A DNA stretch of 64,000 bases from assembly GCA_029959085.1 (NCBI GenBank), contig JARWIR010000010.1, forward strand, positions 32,170,731 to 32,234,730, in the 5' to 3' direction. The notes under the pieces are model-generated. The model did not search any database. It had not been told where the DNA came from and saw nothing but the letters and a program-made list of their open reading frames with translations. The first letter of the stretch is position 1; each line of letters begins with the position of its first letter. Source of the DNA: Nemophila menziesii. Its lineage: Eukaryota; Streptophyta; Magnoliopsida; Boraginales; Hydrophyllaceae. The position numbers were made by a program, and so were the translations under genes. Positions 44,372 to 56,202 of the stretch are shown one piece after another.

Positions 44372-44829
44372 TGTAGGAGTGAGATTCTACAATATGGATC
44401 AAGGGTCGGGGTCCTCGATCCTTTCGACTGGGTACTTGCTACAGGTAGGATTTCAGCGATCTGAGTTGGGATTTCCTCACCTAGGATGGGTGAGGGATCG
44501 AGGCGACGTGAGTAAAGGACTAGAGGATCTGGTGAGAGTAGGAGGCTTAGGGTTTGTGTATTCGAATGCCTTATACCTTTGCTGTCTAGGGATATATATA
44601 GGTGTGATTTTACTTGTCCTCCAAGTCATTATCTAGTAACCCTAACGGACCCATTCTAGAGGCCCAAGCCTTAGGGTATTCATATGGACTTTCTAGGATC
44701 TATAAGTAACGTACCACTAGCTCATATAGAAGGATGATATCCTGTTTTTACTGGACCGAACCCTCTTCCGCTTGGACCATGCCGATCCCACGTGGGATTC
44801 TTGGTCCTAGTCGTATTTTTCCCACTACA
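44372..44829 (-). repeat. 3' LTR of the Tat element (458 bp)
   Basis: TGTAGGAG...CCACTACA on the plus strand. A TATATATA box at 44592-44600 reads as a promoter on the minus strand. On the internal side (44830 on) the minus-strand polypurine tract AGAGAGTGGGGGACAAAC abuts it. Confidence 0.93.
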
Positions 44830-44855
44830 GTTTGTCCCCCACTCTCTAACTCAAA
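44830..44855 (-). other. Polypurine tract of the Tat element
   Basis: The minus strand reads GAGAGTGGGGGACAAAC directly before the LTR start TGTAGTGG. Confidence 0.75.
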
Positions 44856-45593
44856 AAGTTTTTCTTTAGTTTTTAGTTTAGAGAGTAATTAGCAAATCGG
44901 ATCATCCCACTACCGAGTATATATTATTATATAAGCGATGGATTGATCTCAATACTAAAAAAATTCGATCTCAAAAAATAAATAATGGTATATATATAAA
45001 TGGGATAATGATCATTAGGAATATTTATCATCTTATTTATAACATTGTTATATTATTTAAGGAAACAATGATAGGTTATATTTAATAAATCAAAAATTTA
45101 AAATGCTTAGTAAATGAGATAATAAGAAATCACAAAAAAATGCATGTAAAGTGATGAAATTATTAAGATATATCAATCCGTTAGGAATATTAGATATATT
45201 TAAACTAAATGAGAATTATTATATAAGTTACATCACTTTGCATGGCAGAGAGTTAAATGAGAATTATTATATTTAAACTAAATGGCCGTGAGAGAGTGAC
45301 ATAAGATATATAATATTGAAATCACAGTTGCTTTTACTTTTGGGCAGTGAATTGTGTTTTCTGGCAGTCAAGGATGCTTTTAACATTGAAGACTGCTTTT
45401 TGCAGTGTGGCATCTTGTTCTAGCTGACGAAAAAATCAATGTATGGAATGACTAGTTTCCCTCACTAGCTATTATATAGGGCAACTTTTTTCATGCTTCA
45501 AATTTATTTCACGTGCCATGCTAGTTAATTTTTAACTTTTATCAGATATAACCTATAATAAAGTAAAAGCTGAATTTTGACAACTCAAGACCA

Positions 45594-45608
45594 TTTATAT
45601 ATATATAA
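45594..45608 (+). promoter_or_regulatory. TATA box for the antisense gene of the Tat element
   Basis: TTTATATATATATAA lies about 145 bp upstream of the ATG at 45751, on the strand opposite to pol. It is followed by a pyrimidine-rich leader (TTCTTCTTCC). It is the best promoter candidate for the spliced gene; not proven. Confidence 0.5.
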
Positions 45609-45750
45609 GGGTTCTTCTTCCTTGTTTTTTCATTCCAACGTGATATTGAATTTTGCCACCAAAGTGAAAGGAGCTTCTTTGGAGACCTTCTGCTTAAGGT
45701 ATCCTCTTTTTTTTTTTTTTTTTAAATCTCTTCTAGTTCTTTTTACTTGA

Positions 45751-47558
45751 ATGGATTCCGATTATCCGGAGATGGGGTCGTGGTATTCTGCCGACTACTC
45801 ATCGACCGTGGATCGTTCTCCGAACATGGAATCCTGTTACTACGGGGGGTATACCTCAGTTTTTCCTTTTTCAGACACTGTATTTTGGGGCGATTCGGGA
45901 TTAGATAGTATGACTAGAAATTCTGTTAGTGGTCCGCCAGGAGACGTAATACCCCAGTCCAGCAATGTCCTTATTGACAACCCCGCTTCGACCCTCGGAC
46001 CCCATGATCTATCCTTGGTCCAATCCACATTTGGTTTCTCGGGGGCGCGTCTTCCATATCCTTACGAGAGAGTTGATTGGAATTGTCCGGGTTGGGTTAG
46101 CGTATATATGTGTATGTTTAAGGCAGGTATACGTTTTCCCCTCCCGCCGTTAGTATGTGACCTTCTTAGATATTATATAATTTGCCCCGGACAATTGATG
46201 CCAAATACGTGGCGTATCCTTATGAGTTGTTTGATCTTGGGAGAGAAAATTGGGGACCCATTCGATTTCCAAGATTTGCAAGAGTGCTATTTCTTGAAGG
46301 AATCTCGCGACAGGGGTCGGTATTTTTTAGCCTCGTACCACAAAGATGGTCCCCTTGTAACAAACTCCAAGCAAAAGAACAATTGGAAAAGTATGTATTT
46401 TTGGGTATCAAGTGGAACTATATATAATGAACATAGTGATTTACCCCATGCCTGGTGTAGGACAAGTGAGTCGTTTAGTAGTTCTTGTCTCTTTGTTTTT
46501 TGATGTTGCTTGCTTGACCTTTGTGCATGTTCATATTGACAGGTCGAGTTGGGGCTTCCACGCACGTTGTAAGCAGGTTTACCACGAACAAACTCGCCAT
46601 TCTTTACGCCATTCCGCCGGAGGAACGAGCGTGCTCTTTTATCCTATCTCAGTCAGGTCAGGAGGGTAGTTTCAGTTCAGGTGGTCTATCACACTTTATT
46701 TTATAATTATCTGAGTTTCATAATTTCTCTCCTTTCCAATGGTCTTTCTAGGTGCTACCATGGCAGAGCGTACCAGACCTCTTCCTGCAGAAGACGCGGC
46801 AAAACGGCGTCTCCAGAAAGCTAAGATGAAGAGAAGCAAAGAATCATCCCAAAACGCGGCGCTGGCTCTCCCGGCAGAGGGCTCTCCCTCTATCCATTTG
46901 CGCAGATCCGCCGCTCCAACCAAAGGTCAAGGTGTTGGGGGCTCCTCCTCATACTTTGAGGGTCCCTACTCTGTCGTGTTTCCTGAAGAAGCGTGCTCCC
47001 AGACAGACCCCAAGGATCTCATCCCGGCAATTGAAAAGTTGTTGTTGCCGGAGGACGACCGTCTGCTCACTACTTTGGGTGGTAGTAATGTTGGTGACTG
47101 GGGATTGCTTCGCCTTTTCCAGGTTTCATCCCTTAGTTTCTTGACCCCCCCCTTTTTTTTTTAGATATTAACTCTCGTATAATCTACAGGGGCTTGAATC
47201 AAGGGAAATCGGTGCTCTTAACGACAAATTAAAGAAGGCGAATGCGACCATTGCTACTTTAAGAGAAGAGTCCACTTCTTCCCGCGCAAGCCTGAAGAAA
47301 GCCGAGGATCGTGTCGCTCTCCTAGAAGTGGAGCTTTTCGGAGCCAATGCAGAGGTGAAACGCTTGGCAGAAGAGAAAGATGACCTAAAATCTCAGCTAG
47401 AGGATGTCGCGGATGATGTGACCCTGGAGGTGTCCGCTCGTTTAATGCGTGAGTTTCAAGATGGTAAGTCTGGTTCGTGGGACCCTGTAGCTGTCATTGC
47501 TCGCTTTGAAGAAGTTCAGCGAGAGATTCAAGGTATCCCCATGGAGGGAACCGAGTAG
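45751..47558 (+). CDS. Spliced antisense ORF of the Tat element (Transposase_28-like plus coiled coil), 4 exons
   Basis: Exons 45751-46465, 46543-46656, 46752-47122 and 47190-47558 have GT-AG borders and join in frame to 522 residues with no stop. It runs opposite to gag-pol. Exon 1 carries the 'putative gypsy type transposon' (PF04195-like) signature: WVSVYMCMFKAGIRFPLPPL, then LLRYYIICPGQLMPNTWRI. Exon 2 adds SRFTTNKLAILYAIPPEE. Exons 3-4 give a basic segment (AAKRRLQKAKMKR) and a long coiled coil ending near EVQREIQG. Antisense extra ORFs are known in Tat-lineage elements (family knowledge), but their job is unknown. Open frame and clean splice sites suggest recent selection. A TATA box lies upstream. 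Confidence 0.82.
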
Positions 47559-49199
47559 AGAGGGTGCCCCTCTAGCTGGTGGAGGTGACACGTAGCATGT
47601 CTTTATTCACGATGTTCAATCGCGTTCTATTTTATCTTTCTTAGTATGTAATCGTTTTTATTTGTCCCTTTAATATTAAAACTGCCTACCCTTGACTTCC
47701 TTGTCTTTGATTTTCTTGTCTTCCCAAGTTTTCTTATATTTATGGAGTTCTTATTGACGACGTAATGGATACAGATAGTGAACGTTCTCTACTTACTTTT
47801 CATTGCCTGTTCATCGAACTTCCTAGTATCACAGCTTATGACTTTCCGTCTTATACCCATGAGACTCAAATACATGGAATTATTAACATTCATACTAGTC
47901 TCTTTAGGGATTTACCATTAACATGCAAGCATTGGTTAGCGAGTTGGATTTGAAGCTAAAAATGTAGGGACCTGCTTATGTGTATAGTGTTCCGCCAACA
48001 ATCATTCTGTTTTTCTTTTACAAATTTCACACCTGCATTTCTTTTACTTTTTTTTATGAACTTCGTCCGCCAACGATCTTCTTAACGCATCCTTAGTTCA
48101 TGTGATACAAATTTCACACCTGCATTTCTTTCAGTTGTTTATGAACTTCGTCCGCCAACGATCTTCTGTATTCATATAACGCATCCTTAGTTCATAGATT
48201 CCTTCCATAAATCACTAGAGTATGCCATGATTGATTTAGAGAGCGTATCTATCTACATCCTTCCTTGATTGCAGATTGTTGACCCAGATTGTAGTTAGTT
48301 AATAGCAATTAATTATCATGAAGGGATTTGCAGGAGAATTCATGCTAAGAGGCCAAAGCTAACGCGTATACCTTCACCTTCATCTTACATAGAAACATAA
48401 ACGTTGAGAAACAGACAAGTCATCACATGTGTTTTAATGGTACGATATTTATTCTACTCAAATCTAAGTCATCAAAGCCTCGTGATTATTCCTAAAAATT
48501 GTATAAATTAGTGTACAGGATATACCAGGTGCATGACATTCACTTTTCTAATCACATAAGCCATAAAGTACATCGAAGAGTTCATGAAGGATTCCATCGA
48601 TCACAGTTTGCTATTTGTAATTGGGAGGTTCCGCTTTCTTAAAGGGGCGGGTGGACACCTGCCTATTTAGGGGCGTGTGGTACCATCAGGCGGCTGTACC
48701 CTTGCGCATAGGCTCCTCTGCTCTTTGGAGTAGTGGACCTTTGCTTAGTATGGAGTATCGGACCTTTTTTTGGGATCTTTACTAACATGGGTCTTTTCTT
48801 CTTTTTATATGGGAGGAAGCCATGAGAACTGGGCCCTTGCTAATATATAGACCTTTGCTAATAAGTTAGGCCCATGCTAATATGGACCTTTGCTAATATG
48901 GGTTTTTACTTCTTTAATATAGCAAGGAGTCATAAGAGTGAGGCCCGTGCTAACATATGGACCCCTGATCATACGAGTTCTTTCTTTTCTAGCAAGTGGA
49001 CATCTTTTGGCAAAGGTATTCTCATCTCTTTGCTAATACATGGACTTCAGCAAAGGTACCCGGAGTAGTCTAACCACTAGAGCAATTATGATCTTACAAA
49101 CTCAACACTTTAGACTTCAAAGGTGGTGGTCACCTCGTGGACACCTTCTGGTTAAGGTATTTGCCTGACATACGCTTGTAATAATTTTATCGTGTCGAG
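47559..49199. other. Non-coding region between the convergent ORFs of the Tat element, with short repeats
   Basis: Holds a two-copy repeat of about 110 bp (TTTCACACCTGCATTTCTTT ... CGTCCGCCAACGATCTTCT, about 48025-48095 and 48108-48170) and a degenerate series of CCTTTGCTAATATGG phrases (48740-49050). No supported gene. Confidence 0.6.
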
Positions 49200-49840
49200 A
49201 GTTAGCACCGAGGATGCGCTGGAAAGTCGTTAGCATTGAAAATGCTTTGGATAACTTTTTGGATAAGAGGCATACACTAATTTTTGGATACTTGCACCAA
49301 GGGTGCTTCGGAGATTTCTGAGCATCTAGGATGCTTTAGACAAATTTCCGGAGACTTGCACCAAGGGTGCTTAGGAGAATTCTTAGCATCGATAAATTCC
49401 TGGAGACTTGTACCAAGGGTGCTTTGGAAATTTTTTTAGCATCGAGGATGCTTTTAGATAAATTTCTGGAGACTTGCACCAAGGGTGCCTTGGAGATTTA
49501 TTAGCATCGAGGATGCTTTTAGATAAATTTCTGGAGACTTGCACCAAGGGTGCTTTGGAGATTTTTTAGCATCGAGGATGCTTTTAGATAAATTTCTGGA
49601 GACTTGCACCAAGGGTGCTTTGGAGATTTTTTAGCATCGAGGATGCTTTTGATAAATTTCTGGAGACTTGCACCAAGGGTGCCTTGGAATTTTTTTTTAG
49701 CAACGAGGATGCTTTTGATAAATTTCTGGAGACTTGCACCAAGGGTGCTTTGGAGATTTTTTAGCATCGAGGATGCTTTTGATAAATTTCTGGAGACTTG
49801 CACCAATGGTGCTTTGGAGATTTTTTAGCATCCATGATTT
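49200..49840. repeat. Tandem repeat, about 65-bp unit, each with two small hairpins
   Basis: Regular unit starts (AGCATCGAGG) at 49438, 49503, 49568, 49633, 49699, 49763 and 49827, with shorter or decayed units from 49204. Each unit has an AGCATC-gag-GATGCT hairpin and a GCACC-aag-GGTGC hairpin. Units open in several frames only because the period is near a multiple of three. Tandem repeats in this position are known for Tat/Ogre-type elements. Confidence 0.93.
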
Positions 49841-50006
49841 AAAAACAATTAAGCGACTATGTTTATTAACGAACATATTGAGTCAAAGTACATTATTTCA
49901 AAACCAAATAATAAATATTGCCTATCGTGAAGATCACGTTTCTACCTAGGTTCGATTTATATTAGAACTAGAAAAGAAATAACGAAAATAAGCATAATAG
50001 TGAACC

Positions 50007-53000
50007 TTAAAAATGGTACGCCTTGAGATGAACCGCGTTCCAACTGTTGTTGATATCTTTGCCTTCCTTGCTACGAAGTTTGTAGGCTCCATGCCCGATT
50101 ACTTTCCTAATCTCGTAGGGTCCTTCCCAGTTGGGGCCCAACTTACCTGCATTTACCTCTTTCGTGTTCTGGAACACCTTCCTTAATACCCAATCGCCTT
50201 CTTTGAATGTTCTGATCCTGATATTTTTGTTGTAATGTCGTCTTATCTTTTGTTGATACTCTGCAATGCGAACAAGCGCTTTTTCCCTTACCTCATCAAC
50301 CATATCCAGGTGGACGCCTAAACCTTCGTTGTTTAGATCCTCCGTTTGGTACTTTACTCTGAGCGTCGGTAGTCTTACTTCCGCGGGGATTACTGCTTCA
50401 GCTCCGTAGACAAGGGAGAATGGAGTCTCCCCAGTCGATGTTCTCGGGGTGGTCCGGTAGGACCATAACACTGCTGGTAATTCTTCAGCCCATCTTCCCT
50501 TGGCGCTCTCCAACCTCTTCTTTAAGGTAGAGATGATGGTTTTGTTGGTAGATTCGGCTTGTCTGTTCGCTTGAGGGTAGCGCGGGGCTGAGAAGCTCAA
50601 CTTGATTTTCCAATCGGCACAAAATGATTGGAAGTCTCGACTTATGAACTGCGATCCATTATCTGTAACAATCTCCTTGGGGATACCAAACCTACATATG
50701 ATGTTTTTCCATATAAAATTCTTGACTTGCTTGTCCTTTATCTGGGAGTACGCCTCTGCTTCCACCCATTTGGAAAAGTAATCGGTGACAGCAAGCATAT
50801 ATATCTTCTGCCCCGGAGCCGTCGGAAGTTTTCCGACAATATCCATCCCCCACTTCATGAATGGCCACGGGGATGTAATAGTTGTCAAAGTTCCTGGTGG
50901 AATATGTGATGTATGTGCGAACCTTTGGCAGTTATCGCACCTCTTAACGTAACTTATCGCGTCCCCTCGCATGGTAGGCCAATAATACCCTGACGTGAGT
51001 GCTCGATGTGCCAAGCTGCGTGCTCCAGAATGGTTGCCACATTGCCCCTCGTGTAACTCGGCCAACACATAATCTGCCTCCTCAGAGTCGATACAGCGAA
51101 GGTAGGGTCCTGAATAAGATCTTCGGTAAAGTGTGTCCCCAATAATGGTAAAACGTTGTGCTTTGGTCCTGAGGCGTCGCGCCTCGCTTCTATCGATAGG
51201 AAGGAGGTCATTCTGCAAGTAATCGATGATTGGGGACATCCAACTTGGTTTTCTTTCAAGATCGTTGACTTCTCCTTCTTTTGCTTTCCACGTAACAGGC
51301 CATTGCAAGTATACCACCGGAATATTCTTTGCGATGGATGTCTGGGTCGCAGAACCCAAATTGGCCAAAGCATCAGCGTGTATGTTCTCTTCCCTATTCA
51401 CCTGCTTGATCGAAAATTCCTCAAATGCGAGTTGTAACTCCTTCACTGCTGAGAGATACGTCAGCATAGATTGTTCCTTTGCTTTATAAGATCCAAGTAC
51501 TTGGTTGACCACTAACAATGAGTCGCTACTGATAGAAATTTTCTTGATTCCCATTTCTTTGGCCAAGGTTAATCCAGCAATGAGCGCTTCGTATTCTGCT
51601 TCGTTGTTAGTTGCTTTGAAGCCACATCTAATGGATTGTTCTATGACATCTCCCTCTGGTGACTGGAGTACCAATCCCAATCCGCAACCTCTTATGTTGC
51701 TAGATCCGTCGACATGTAGTGTCCAGGTGCCCGGAACGGAGGTTTGTTTCATACATAAGAGTTCTTCTTCGATCTCCGCAGAAGTTTGGGGTGCAAAGTC
51801 GGCTACGAAATCTGCAAGTACTTGTGATTTGACAGCAGTCCTTGATACAAACGAGATGTCAAATTCGCTCAACTCCACTGCCCACTTGGTTAACCTTCCT
51901 GAAAGTTCAGGCTTCTGTAATACCGATTTTAGGGGATGTTCGGATACTACAATGATTGGATGACACTGAAAGTAGGGTCTGAGCTTCCGCGCCGCTGTTA
52001 AGAGAGCTAATGCGAGTTTCTCTAAGTGGCTGTATCTTGTTTCGGCGTCTAGAAACGACTTGCTGGTGTAATAGACTGGCAATTGGCGCTTTCCTTCTTC
52101 GCGAACCAATACGGCGCTAACAGCCGTCTCGGATACTGCCAAGTAAATAAATAGTGTTTCTCCTAGCGTGGGTTTGGAGAGGAGCGGTGGGTTTGTTAGG
52201 TGTTGTTTTAGTTGTCGTAGTGCTTCCTCGCATTCCTCTGTCCATTCAAATCTTATGTTCTTTCGTAAAATCTCAAAGAAGGGATGACATCTTTCGGATG
52301 ATCGAGAGATGAATCTACTCAACGCCGCAATTCTTCCTGTTAACTTTTGTACTCCTTTAGTGCTTGTTGGTGATGGTATGTCAAGTATGGATCTTATCTG
52401 TTCGGGGTGAGCTTCAATTCCTCTCTTTGTTACTAAGTATCCCAAGAACTTTCCAGACGTTACTCCGAATGAACACTTATTTGGATTGAGCTTCATGTTG
52501 TACTCCCTCAATATTGCGAACGCTTGCCCTAGATGTGACAGATGTTGCTCCGCGACCAGTGATTTTACTAGCATATCATCGATATATACTTCCATTGTGT
52601 TACCAAGTAGCTTAGAGAACATCTTATTTACGAGACGTTGATATGTGGCTCCTGCATTTTTTAATCCAAATGGCATTACTTTGTAACAAAAGATTCCTCG
52701 CTCCGTGACAAACGCTGTATTCTCTTGGTCATCTGGGTGCATTAATATTTGATTGTACCCTGAGAAGGCATCCATGAAGCTGAGTAGTTCATGTCCCGCT
52801 GTCGAATCTACCATTGTATCGATGTGTGGTAATGGGAAAGAATCCTTTGGGCAAGCCTTGTTTAAATCGGAGAAGTCTATACATACCCTCCATTTTCCAT
52901 TTTTCTTTTTCACGACAACGACATTAGCTAGCCAATCTGGATAATTTACCTCTCTGACGGACCCTATACCAATCAACTTTTGTATTTCTTCGTTGATTAC

Positions 53001-54707
53001 TTGATTTCTCTCTGTCGCAAACTTCCTTCTTTTTTGTTTGACTGGTGGATAGGCTGGATCAATTTGTAATCTATGCACCATTACGTTAGGATCGATGCCT
53101 GTCATATCTTCATGAGACCATGCGAAGCAATCGTGATGCTCCTTGAGGAAGGCGATTAACTCACCACGTATCTCCTTGCTTAGCATTGACCCGATTTGGA
53201 CTCTATGGTCAGGGTTGTCCTCGTGTATTTGCACTTCGTCTAACTTTTCCATGTTAGGGGTATCAGGAATACCTCGCGCTGTAACTCCCTCCATGTTGAA
53301 TATACTTCCCTGCGGCTTTTGCTTGAGGGTAGTGTGGTAACAGTCACGTGATACCTTCTGTTCGCCTTTGACTTCCCTAACACCCCATCTAGTGGGGAAT
53401 TTGATCGTCTGGTGGTAGGTCGAAGGAACCGCCTTCATTTCATGGATCCAGGGTCTTCCTAAAATAATGTTGTATGCGGAGCGACAATCTACTACCAAAT
53501 ATTTCGTTTGTAAATTTACCCCTTCTGCGTAGGTTGGGAGGGTAATTTCGCCGACTGTATACTTCTGCTCCCCGCTGAATCCTACAAGGAGACTTGGGCT
53601 TCGCGTGATGTCTGATACATTGATACCCATCTCTTCAAGAGTGTGCGTCATGAGTACGTTGGCAGAGCTACCGCCGTCGACCAATATGCGCTTCACTTGA
53701 CAATTAGCAACTGAAAGAGAGATCACTAGCGCATCGTGGTGTGGTGCGTCTAGTTGAGTTGACTCATACCCAGAAAAGATGATAGAATGACCCTCGTCTT
53801 GCATGTTTGAACTTCTACTCGCTGGGTCGTGGCTGTTTGCTTGCCGGATGTGTCTTCTGGCTGCCGATAGTGTTATGCCGCTTACTTCAGAGCCTCCTGT
53901 GATAACGTTAACTGTGCGCTCTATCATCGGTGGGTTAGGTGGTGTTGGTTCTCGCTCTTTATTTTGGTCACGCTGATTTAATGTGCGTTGTCCTTTATCT
54001 GACAACAAGTGTCTCAAGTGCCCTTTTCGTAATAGCTCGGCTACCTCTACCTTAAGACCTATACAGTTTTCAACCGTATGCCCATAATCTCCATGGAATG
54101 TACACCACTTGGACTTGTCTTTCCTGTCTGAAGGTCCTGTTGGTTTGGATGGCCATCTTACCATATTACCCATTTGCTTTAATGTGTGGATGAGTTCTGC
54201 CGGGGGAATGGCGAGACTGTACTCTGGTGCTTTGAAGTTGTTGTTGCGACGAGGTGCTGCACCCAAATCAAGTGGGCGTCTATTATCACGAGCGCGGTTG
54301 GAGTGACGATCTTCCCTGAAGTAGGGTTCCGGCCTTCTATAATGTTCACGTCGCTCGGGTTGGCCAGCTCGTCTCCCATCCCTCGAAATATGCTGATGAT
54401 TGGTTTGAGCATGTTGATTAGCCTTGTCTTCTTCCAACTTGATTTGGGCCCAGGTTTTGGCTAAGACCTCTTCCATGGACTTACACGGATACTTCGTCAA
54501 TTCTTTGTAGAGATCAGACTGGGGTAGCAACCCCTTACGGAAGGCGGAGATCGCAGTGGCGACATTACATTGAGGAACAGCTATCTTTTCCCTATTGAAC
54601 CTTCCCACATAGCTTCGCAGTCGTTCATTCTTTCCTTGAGTGATGAGGTATAAATCATCTGACTGCTTTTCCAGCTTGCGGCTACTCGCGAATTGTTCCA
54701 CAAACAT
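50007..54707 (-). CDS. gag-pol: Gag C-terminus and complete pol polyprotein of the Tat element
   Basis: 1566 residues from the first Met after the TAG at 54764-54762; the frame is continuous with the upstream gag. In order: rest of capsid-type Gag ([12 protein letters not shown]), zinc knuckle ([14 protein letters not shown]), retropepsin ([21 protein letters not shown]), RT ([21 protein letters not shown]), RNase H ([19 protein letters not shown]), archaeal-type second RNase H ([39 protein letters not shown]), and integrase with H2C2 finger and DDE residues ([26 protein letters not shown]). No chromodomain. It makes cDNA and inserts it. All catalytic motifs are present, so this copy is close to autonomous apart from the gag stop. 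Confidence 0.95.
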   Translation of the reverse strand: MFVEQFASSRKLEKQSDDLYLITQGKNERLRSYVGRFNREKIAVPQCNVATAISAFRKGLLPQSDLYKELTKYPCKSMEEVLAKTWAQIKLEEDKANQHAQTNHQHISRDGRRAGQPERREHYRRPEPYFREDRHSNRARDNRRPLDLGAAPRRNNNFKAPEYSLAIPPAELIHTLKQMGNMVRWPSKPTGPSDRKDKSKWCTFHGDYGHTVENCIGLKVEVAELLRKGHLRHLLSDKGQRTLNQRDQNKEREPTPPNPPMIERTVNVITGGSEVSGITLSAARRHIRQANSHDPASRSSNMQDEGHSIIFSGYESTQLDAPHHDALVISLSVANCQVKRILVDGGSSANVLMTHTLEEMGINVSDITRSPSLLVGFSGEQKYTVGEITLPTYAEGVNLQTKYLVVDCRSAYNIILGRPWIHEMKAVPSTYHQTIKFPTRWGVREVKGEQKVSRDCYHTTLKQKPQGSIFNMEGVTARGIPDTPNMEKLDEVQIHEDNPDHRVQIGSMLSKEIRGELIAFLKEHHDCFAWSHEDMTGIDPNVMVHRLQIDPAYPPVKQKRRKFATERNQVINEEIQKLIGIGSVREVNYPDWLANVVVVKKKNGKWRVCIDFSDLNKACPKDSFPLPHIDTMVDSTAGHELLSFMDAFSGYNQILMHPDDQENTAFVTERGIFCYKVMPFGLKNAGATYQRLVNKMFSKLLGNTMEVYIDDMLVKSLVAEQHLSHLGQAFAILREYNMKLNPNKCSFGVTSGKFLGYLVTKRGIEAHPEQIRSILDIPSPTSTKGVQKLTGRIAALSRFISRSSERCHPFFEILRKNIRFEWTEECEEALRQLKQHLTNPPLLSKPTLGETLFIYLAVSETAVSAVLVREEGKRQLPVYYTSKSFLDAETRYSHLEKLALALLTAARKLRPYFQCHPIIVVSEHPLKSVLQKPELSGRLTKWAVELSEFDISFVSRTAVKSQVLADFVADFAPQTSAEIEEELLCMKQTSVPGTWTLHVDGSSNIRGCGLGLVLQSPEGDVIEQSIRCGFKATNNEAEYEALIAGLTLAKEMGIKKISISSDSLLVVNQVLGSYKAKEQSMLTYLSAVKELQLAFEEFSIKQVNREENIHADALANLGSATQTSIAKNIPVVYLQWPVTWKAKEGEVNDLERKPSWMSPIIDYLQNDLLPIDRSEARRLRTKAQRFTIIGDTLYRRSYSGPYLRCIDSEEADYVLAELHEGQCGNHSGARSLAHRALTSGYYWPTMRGDAISYVKRCDNCQRFAHTSHIPPGTLTTITSPWPFMKWGMDIVGKLPTAPGQKIYMLAVTDYFSKWVEAEAYSQIKDKQVKNFIWKNIICRFGIPKEIVTDNGSQFISRDFQSFCADWKIKLSFSAPRYPQANRQAESTNKTIISTLKKRLESAKGRWAEELPAVLWSYRTTPRTSTGETPFSLVYGAEAVIPAEVRLPTLRVKYQTEDLNNEGLGVHLDMVDEVREKALVRIAEYQQKIRRHYNKNIRIRTFKEGDWVLRKVFQNTKEVNAGKLGPNWEGPYEIRKVIGHGAYKLRSKEGKDINNSWNAVHLKAYHF

Positions 54708-54761
54708 GTCTGTTAGCTGCGCAAAAGATTCAATGGATCTGTTTTGAAGGTTGGTGTACCA

Positions 54762-55694
54762 CTAGAGTGCTGGGCCAGTCAGACTTGAACCAAATCCCTT
54801 GCACATACACGCTTCTCTCAATTCTGGAGGGATAGACACCATGAACATACGTTGACGATATCGTGCTATGTGTTCCTCTGGGTCTGTCATACCATCGAAT
54901 GAACTTAAGACAGGGAAGTTAAACCTGGGTGGCATCTCTGCAAGAGATATTTCATCCGAGAACGGGCAATCTGCATAACTATTAGCCGCGCTTCTCCTCA
55001 TGGGGGGAGGAGCTCCTGGTATCCTTCGAATAAGTGATTCCATCTCTCTGAACCGTCTTATCAAGTCCGGTTCGGAACCTAACTCTTGGTACTCATCTGA
55101 TTGTTTGGTGTTTTCTCGGTGCGGGAGTCCTTCGCGACGGGATATTTGGAAGGTACCTTGTTGCTGGTTTGTCAGAGGGGTCACCTGCTGCCGGGTAGTT
55201 TGTCGAGGACGGGTACCCTGGAGGGCGAGTCCCTGGTAGGTTCCTTCCTTCTGGGTAGTGTGTCGGGGGCTGGTACCCTGGAGGGCGAGTCCCTGGTAGG
55301 TTCCTTCCTTCTGGGTAGTGTGTCGGGGGCTGGTACCCTGGTCAGTTTCTTCTGGGTCGATCTCCACGACGTCACCCTCTTTCTCCTTCGTATAGTTCCT
55401 ATCAGTTTGGAAAGACACTTCGTTTGCGAGGTTTCTAGGAGTTATTTCATCACAAAGGATTCCCTTTCCTCGGATTTGTGGCATGGCTGAGGCTTCCATA
55501 CTTTGTATTTTCTGGAGGAGTTGGTTGTTTTGCGCCATCAACTGATCACACATCGTCTTCATCTGTTTCATCGCGTCGGCGTTCGACACTTCTTGGGCTG
55601 TCGACTCGTTCTCTAGATTCTTCATCACCTCCGTATCGTTGAGGGTCTTGGTAGCGTCACTTCCTGTCGCCATTACGAAGGCGGCAAGATTCAA
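54762..55694 (-). CDS. gag: Gag N-terminus of the Tat element, ended by an in-frame TAG
   Basis: 310 residues from Met at 55694 (a second Met, MATGSDA, at 55673 is equally likely). Contains a coiled-coil-like region (MKQMKTMCDQLMAQNN), an internal tandem repeat of a 20-residue unit (GTSPRHTTQKEGTYQGLALQ, two copies plus a partial), and the start of the capsid domain (PRFNFPVLSSFDGMTDPEEH, FGSSLTGPAL). The TAG at 54764-54762 sits inside the domain, and the next codons (WYTNLQNRSIESFAQL) continue the family pattern. Related elements usually have Gln there, so a CAG-to-TAG change is the simple reading. Confidence 0.88.
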   Translation of the reverse strand: MNLAAFVMATGSDATKTLNDTEVMKNLENESTAQEVSNADAMKQMKTMCDQLMAQNNQLLQKIQSMEASAMPQIRGKGILCDEITPRNLANEVSFQTDRNYTKEKEGDVVEIDPEETDQGTSPRHTTQKEGTYQGLALQGTSPRHTTQKEGTYQGLALQGTRPRQTTRQQVTPLTNQQQGTFQISRREGLPHRENTKQSDEYQELGSEPDLIRRFREMESLIRRIPGAPPPMRRSAANSYADCPFSDEISLAEMPPRFNFPVLSSFDGMTDPEEHIARYRQRMFMVSIPPELREACMCKGFGSSLTGPAL

Positions 55695-55725
55695 GTCAAT
55701 CGCTGAGTTATATACTGTCGCTAGT

Positions 55726-55743
55726 GCCCCTCGGTGGGCGCCA
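55726..55743 (-). other. Primer binding site of the Tat element
   Basis: TGGCGCCCACCGAGGGGC on the minus strand, 3 bp after the 5' LTR end. This is the pattern commonly seen in Tat-lineage elements; the primer tRNA (tRNA-Arg is my best guess) is not certain. Confidence 0.75.
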
Positions 55744-55746
55744 AAT

Positions 55747-56202
55747 TGTAGGAGTGAGATTCTACAATATGGATCAAGGGTCGGGGTCCTCGATCCTTTC
55801 GACTGGGTACTTGCTACAGGTAGGATTTCAGCGATCTGAGTTGGGATTTCCTCACCTAGGATGGGTGAGGGATCGAGGCGACGTGAGTAAAGGACTAGAG
55901 GATCTGGTGAGAGTAGGAGGCTTAGGGTTTGTGTATTCGAATGCCTTATACCTTTGCTGTCTAGGGATATATATAGGTGTGATTTTACTTGTCCTCCAAG
56001 TCATTATCTAGTAACCCTAATGGACCCATTCTAGAGGCCCAAGCCTTAGGGGATTCATATGGACTTTCTAGGATCTATAAGTAACGTACCACTAGCTCAT
56101 ATAGAAGGATGATATCCTGTTTTACTGGACCGAACCCTCTTCCGCTTGACCATGCCGATCCCACGTGGGATTCTTGGTCATAGCCGTATTTTTCCCACTA
56201 CA
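55747..56202 (-). repeat. 5' LTR of the Tat element (456 bp)
   Basis: Near-identical to 44372-44829, with the same TGTAGGAG...CCACTACA plus-strand ends. A TATATATA box at about 55968-55975 would drive gag-pol on the minus strand. Confidence 0.93.

Larger units (their letters stand above)
44372..56202 (-). mobile_element. Complete Tat-lineage Ty3/Gypsy element, TSD ACTAT
   Basis: Two LTRs (44372-44829 and 55747-56202) are flanked by perfect ACTAT duplications (44367-44371, 56203-56207). Order on the minus strand: 5' LTR, primer site, gag with one TAG, pol with PR-RT-RNase H-archaeal-type RNase H-integrase, hairpin tandem repeats, an oppositely oriented four-exon gene, polypurine tract, 3' LTR. 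The second RNase H marks the Tat lineage. The two LTRs differ by four substitutions and two 1-bp indels by eye, so the insertion is recent. It sits inside an older Tat-like relic. Confidence 0.95.

Noticed and set aside
44379..44636. ORFs inside the Tat LTRs (also 55724-56011)
   Set aside because: Identical in both LTRs because the LTRs are identical; no domain and no start context.
49519..49949. Repetitive ORFs on both strands in the tandem array
   Set aside because: Explained by a repeat period close to a multiple of three; no independent coding evidence.
51156..51963. Plus-strand ORFs opposite pol
   Set aside because: Shadows of the pol frame with no recognisable protein content.
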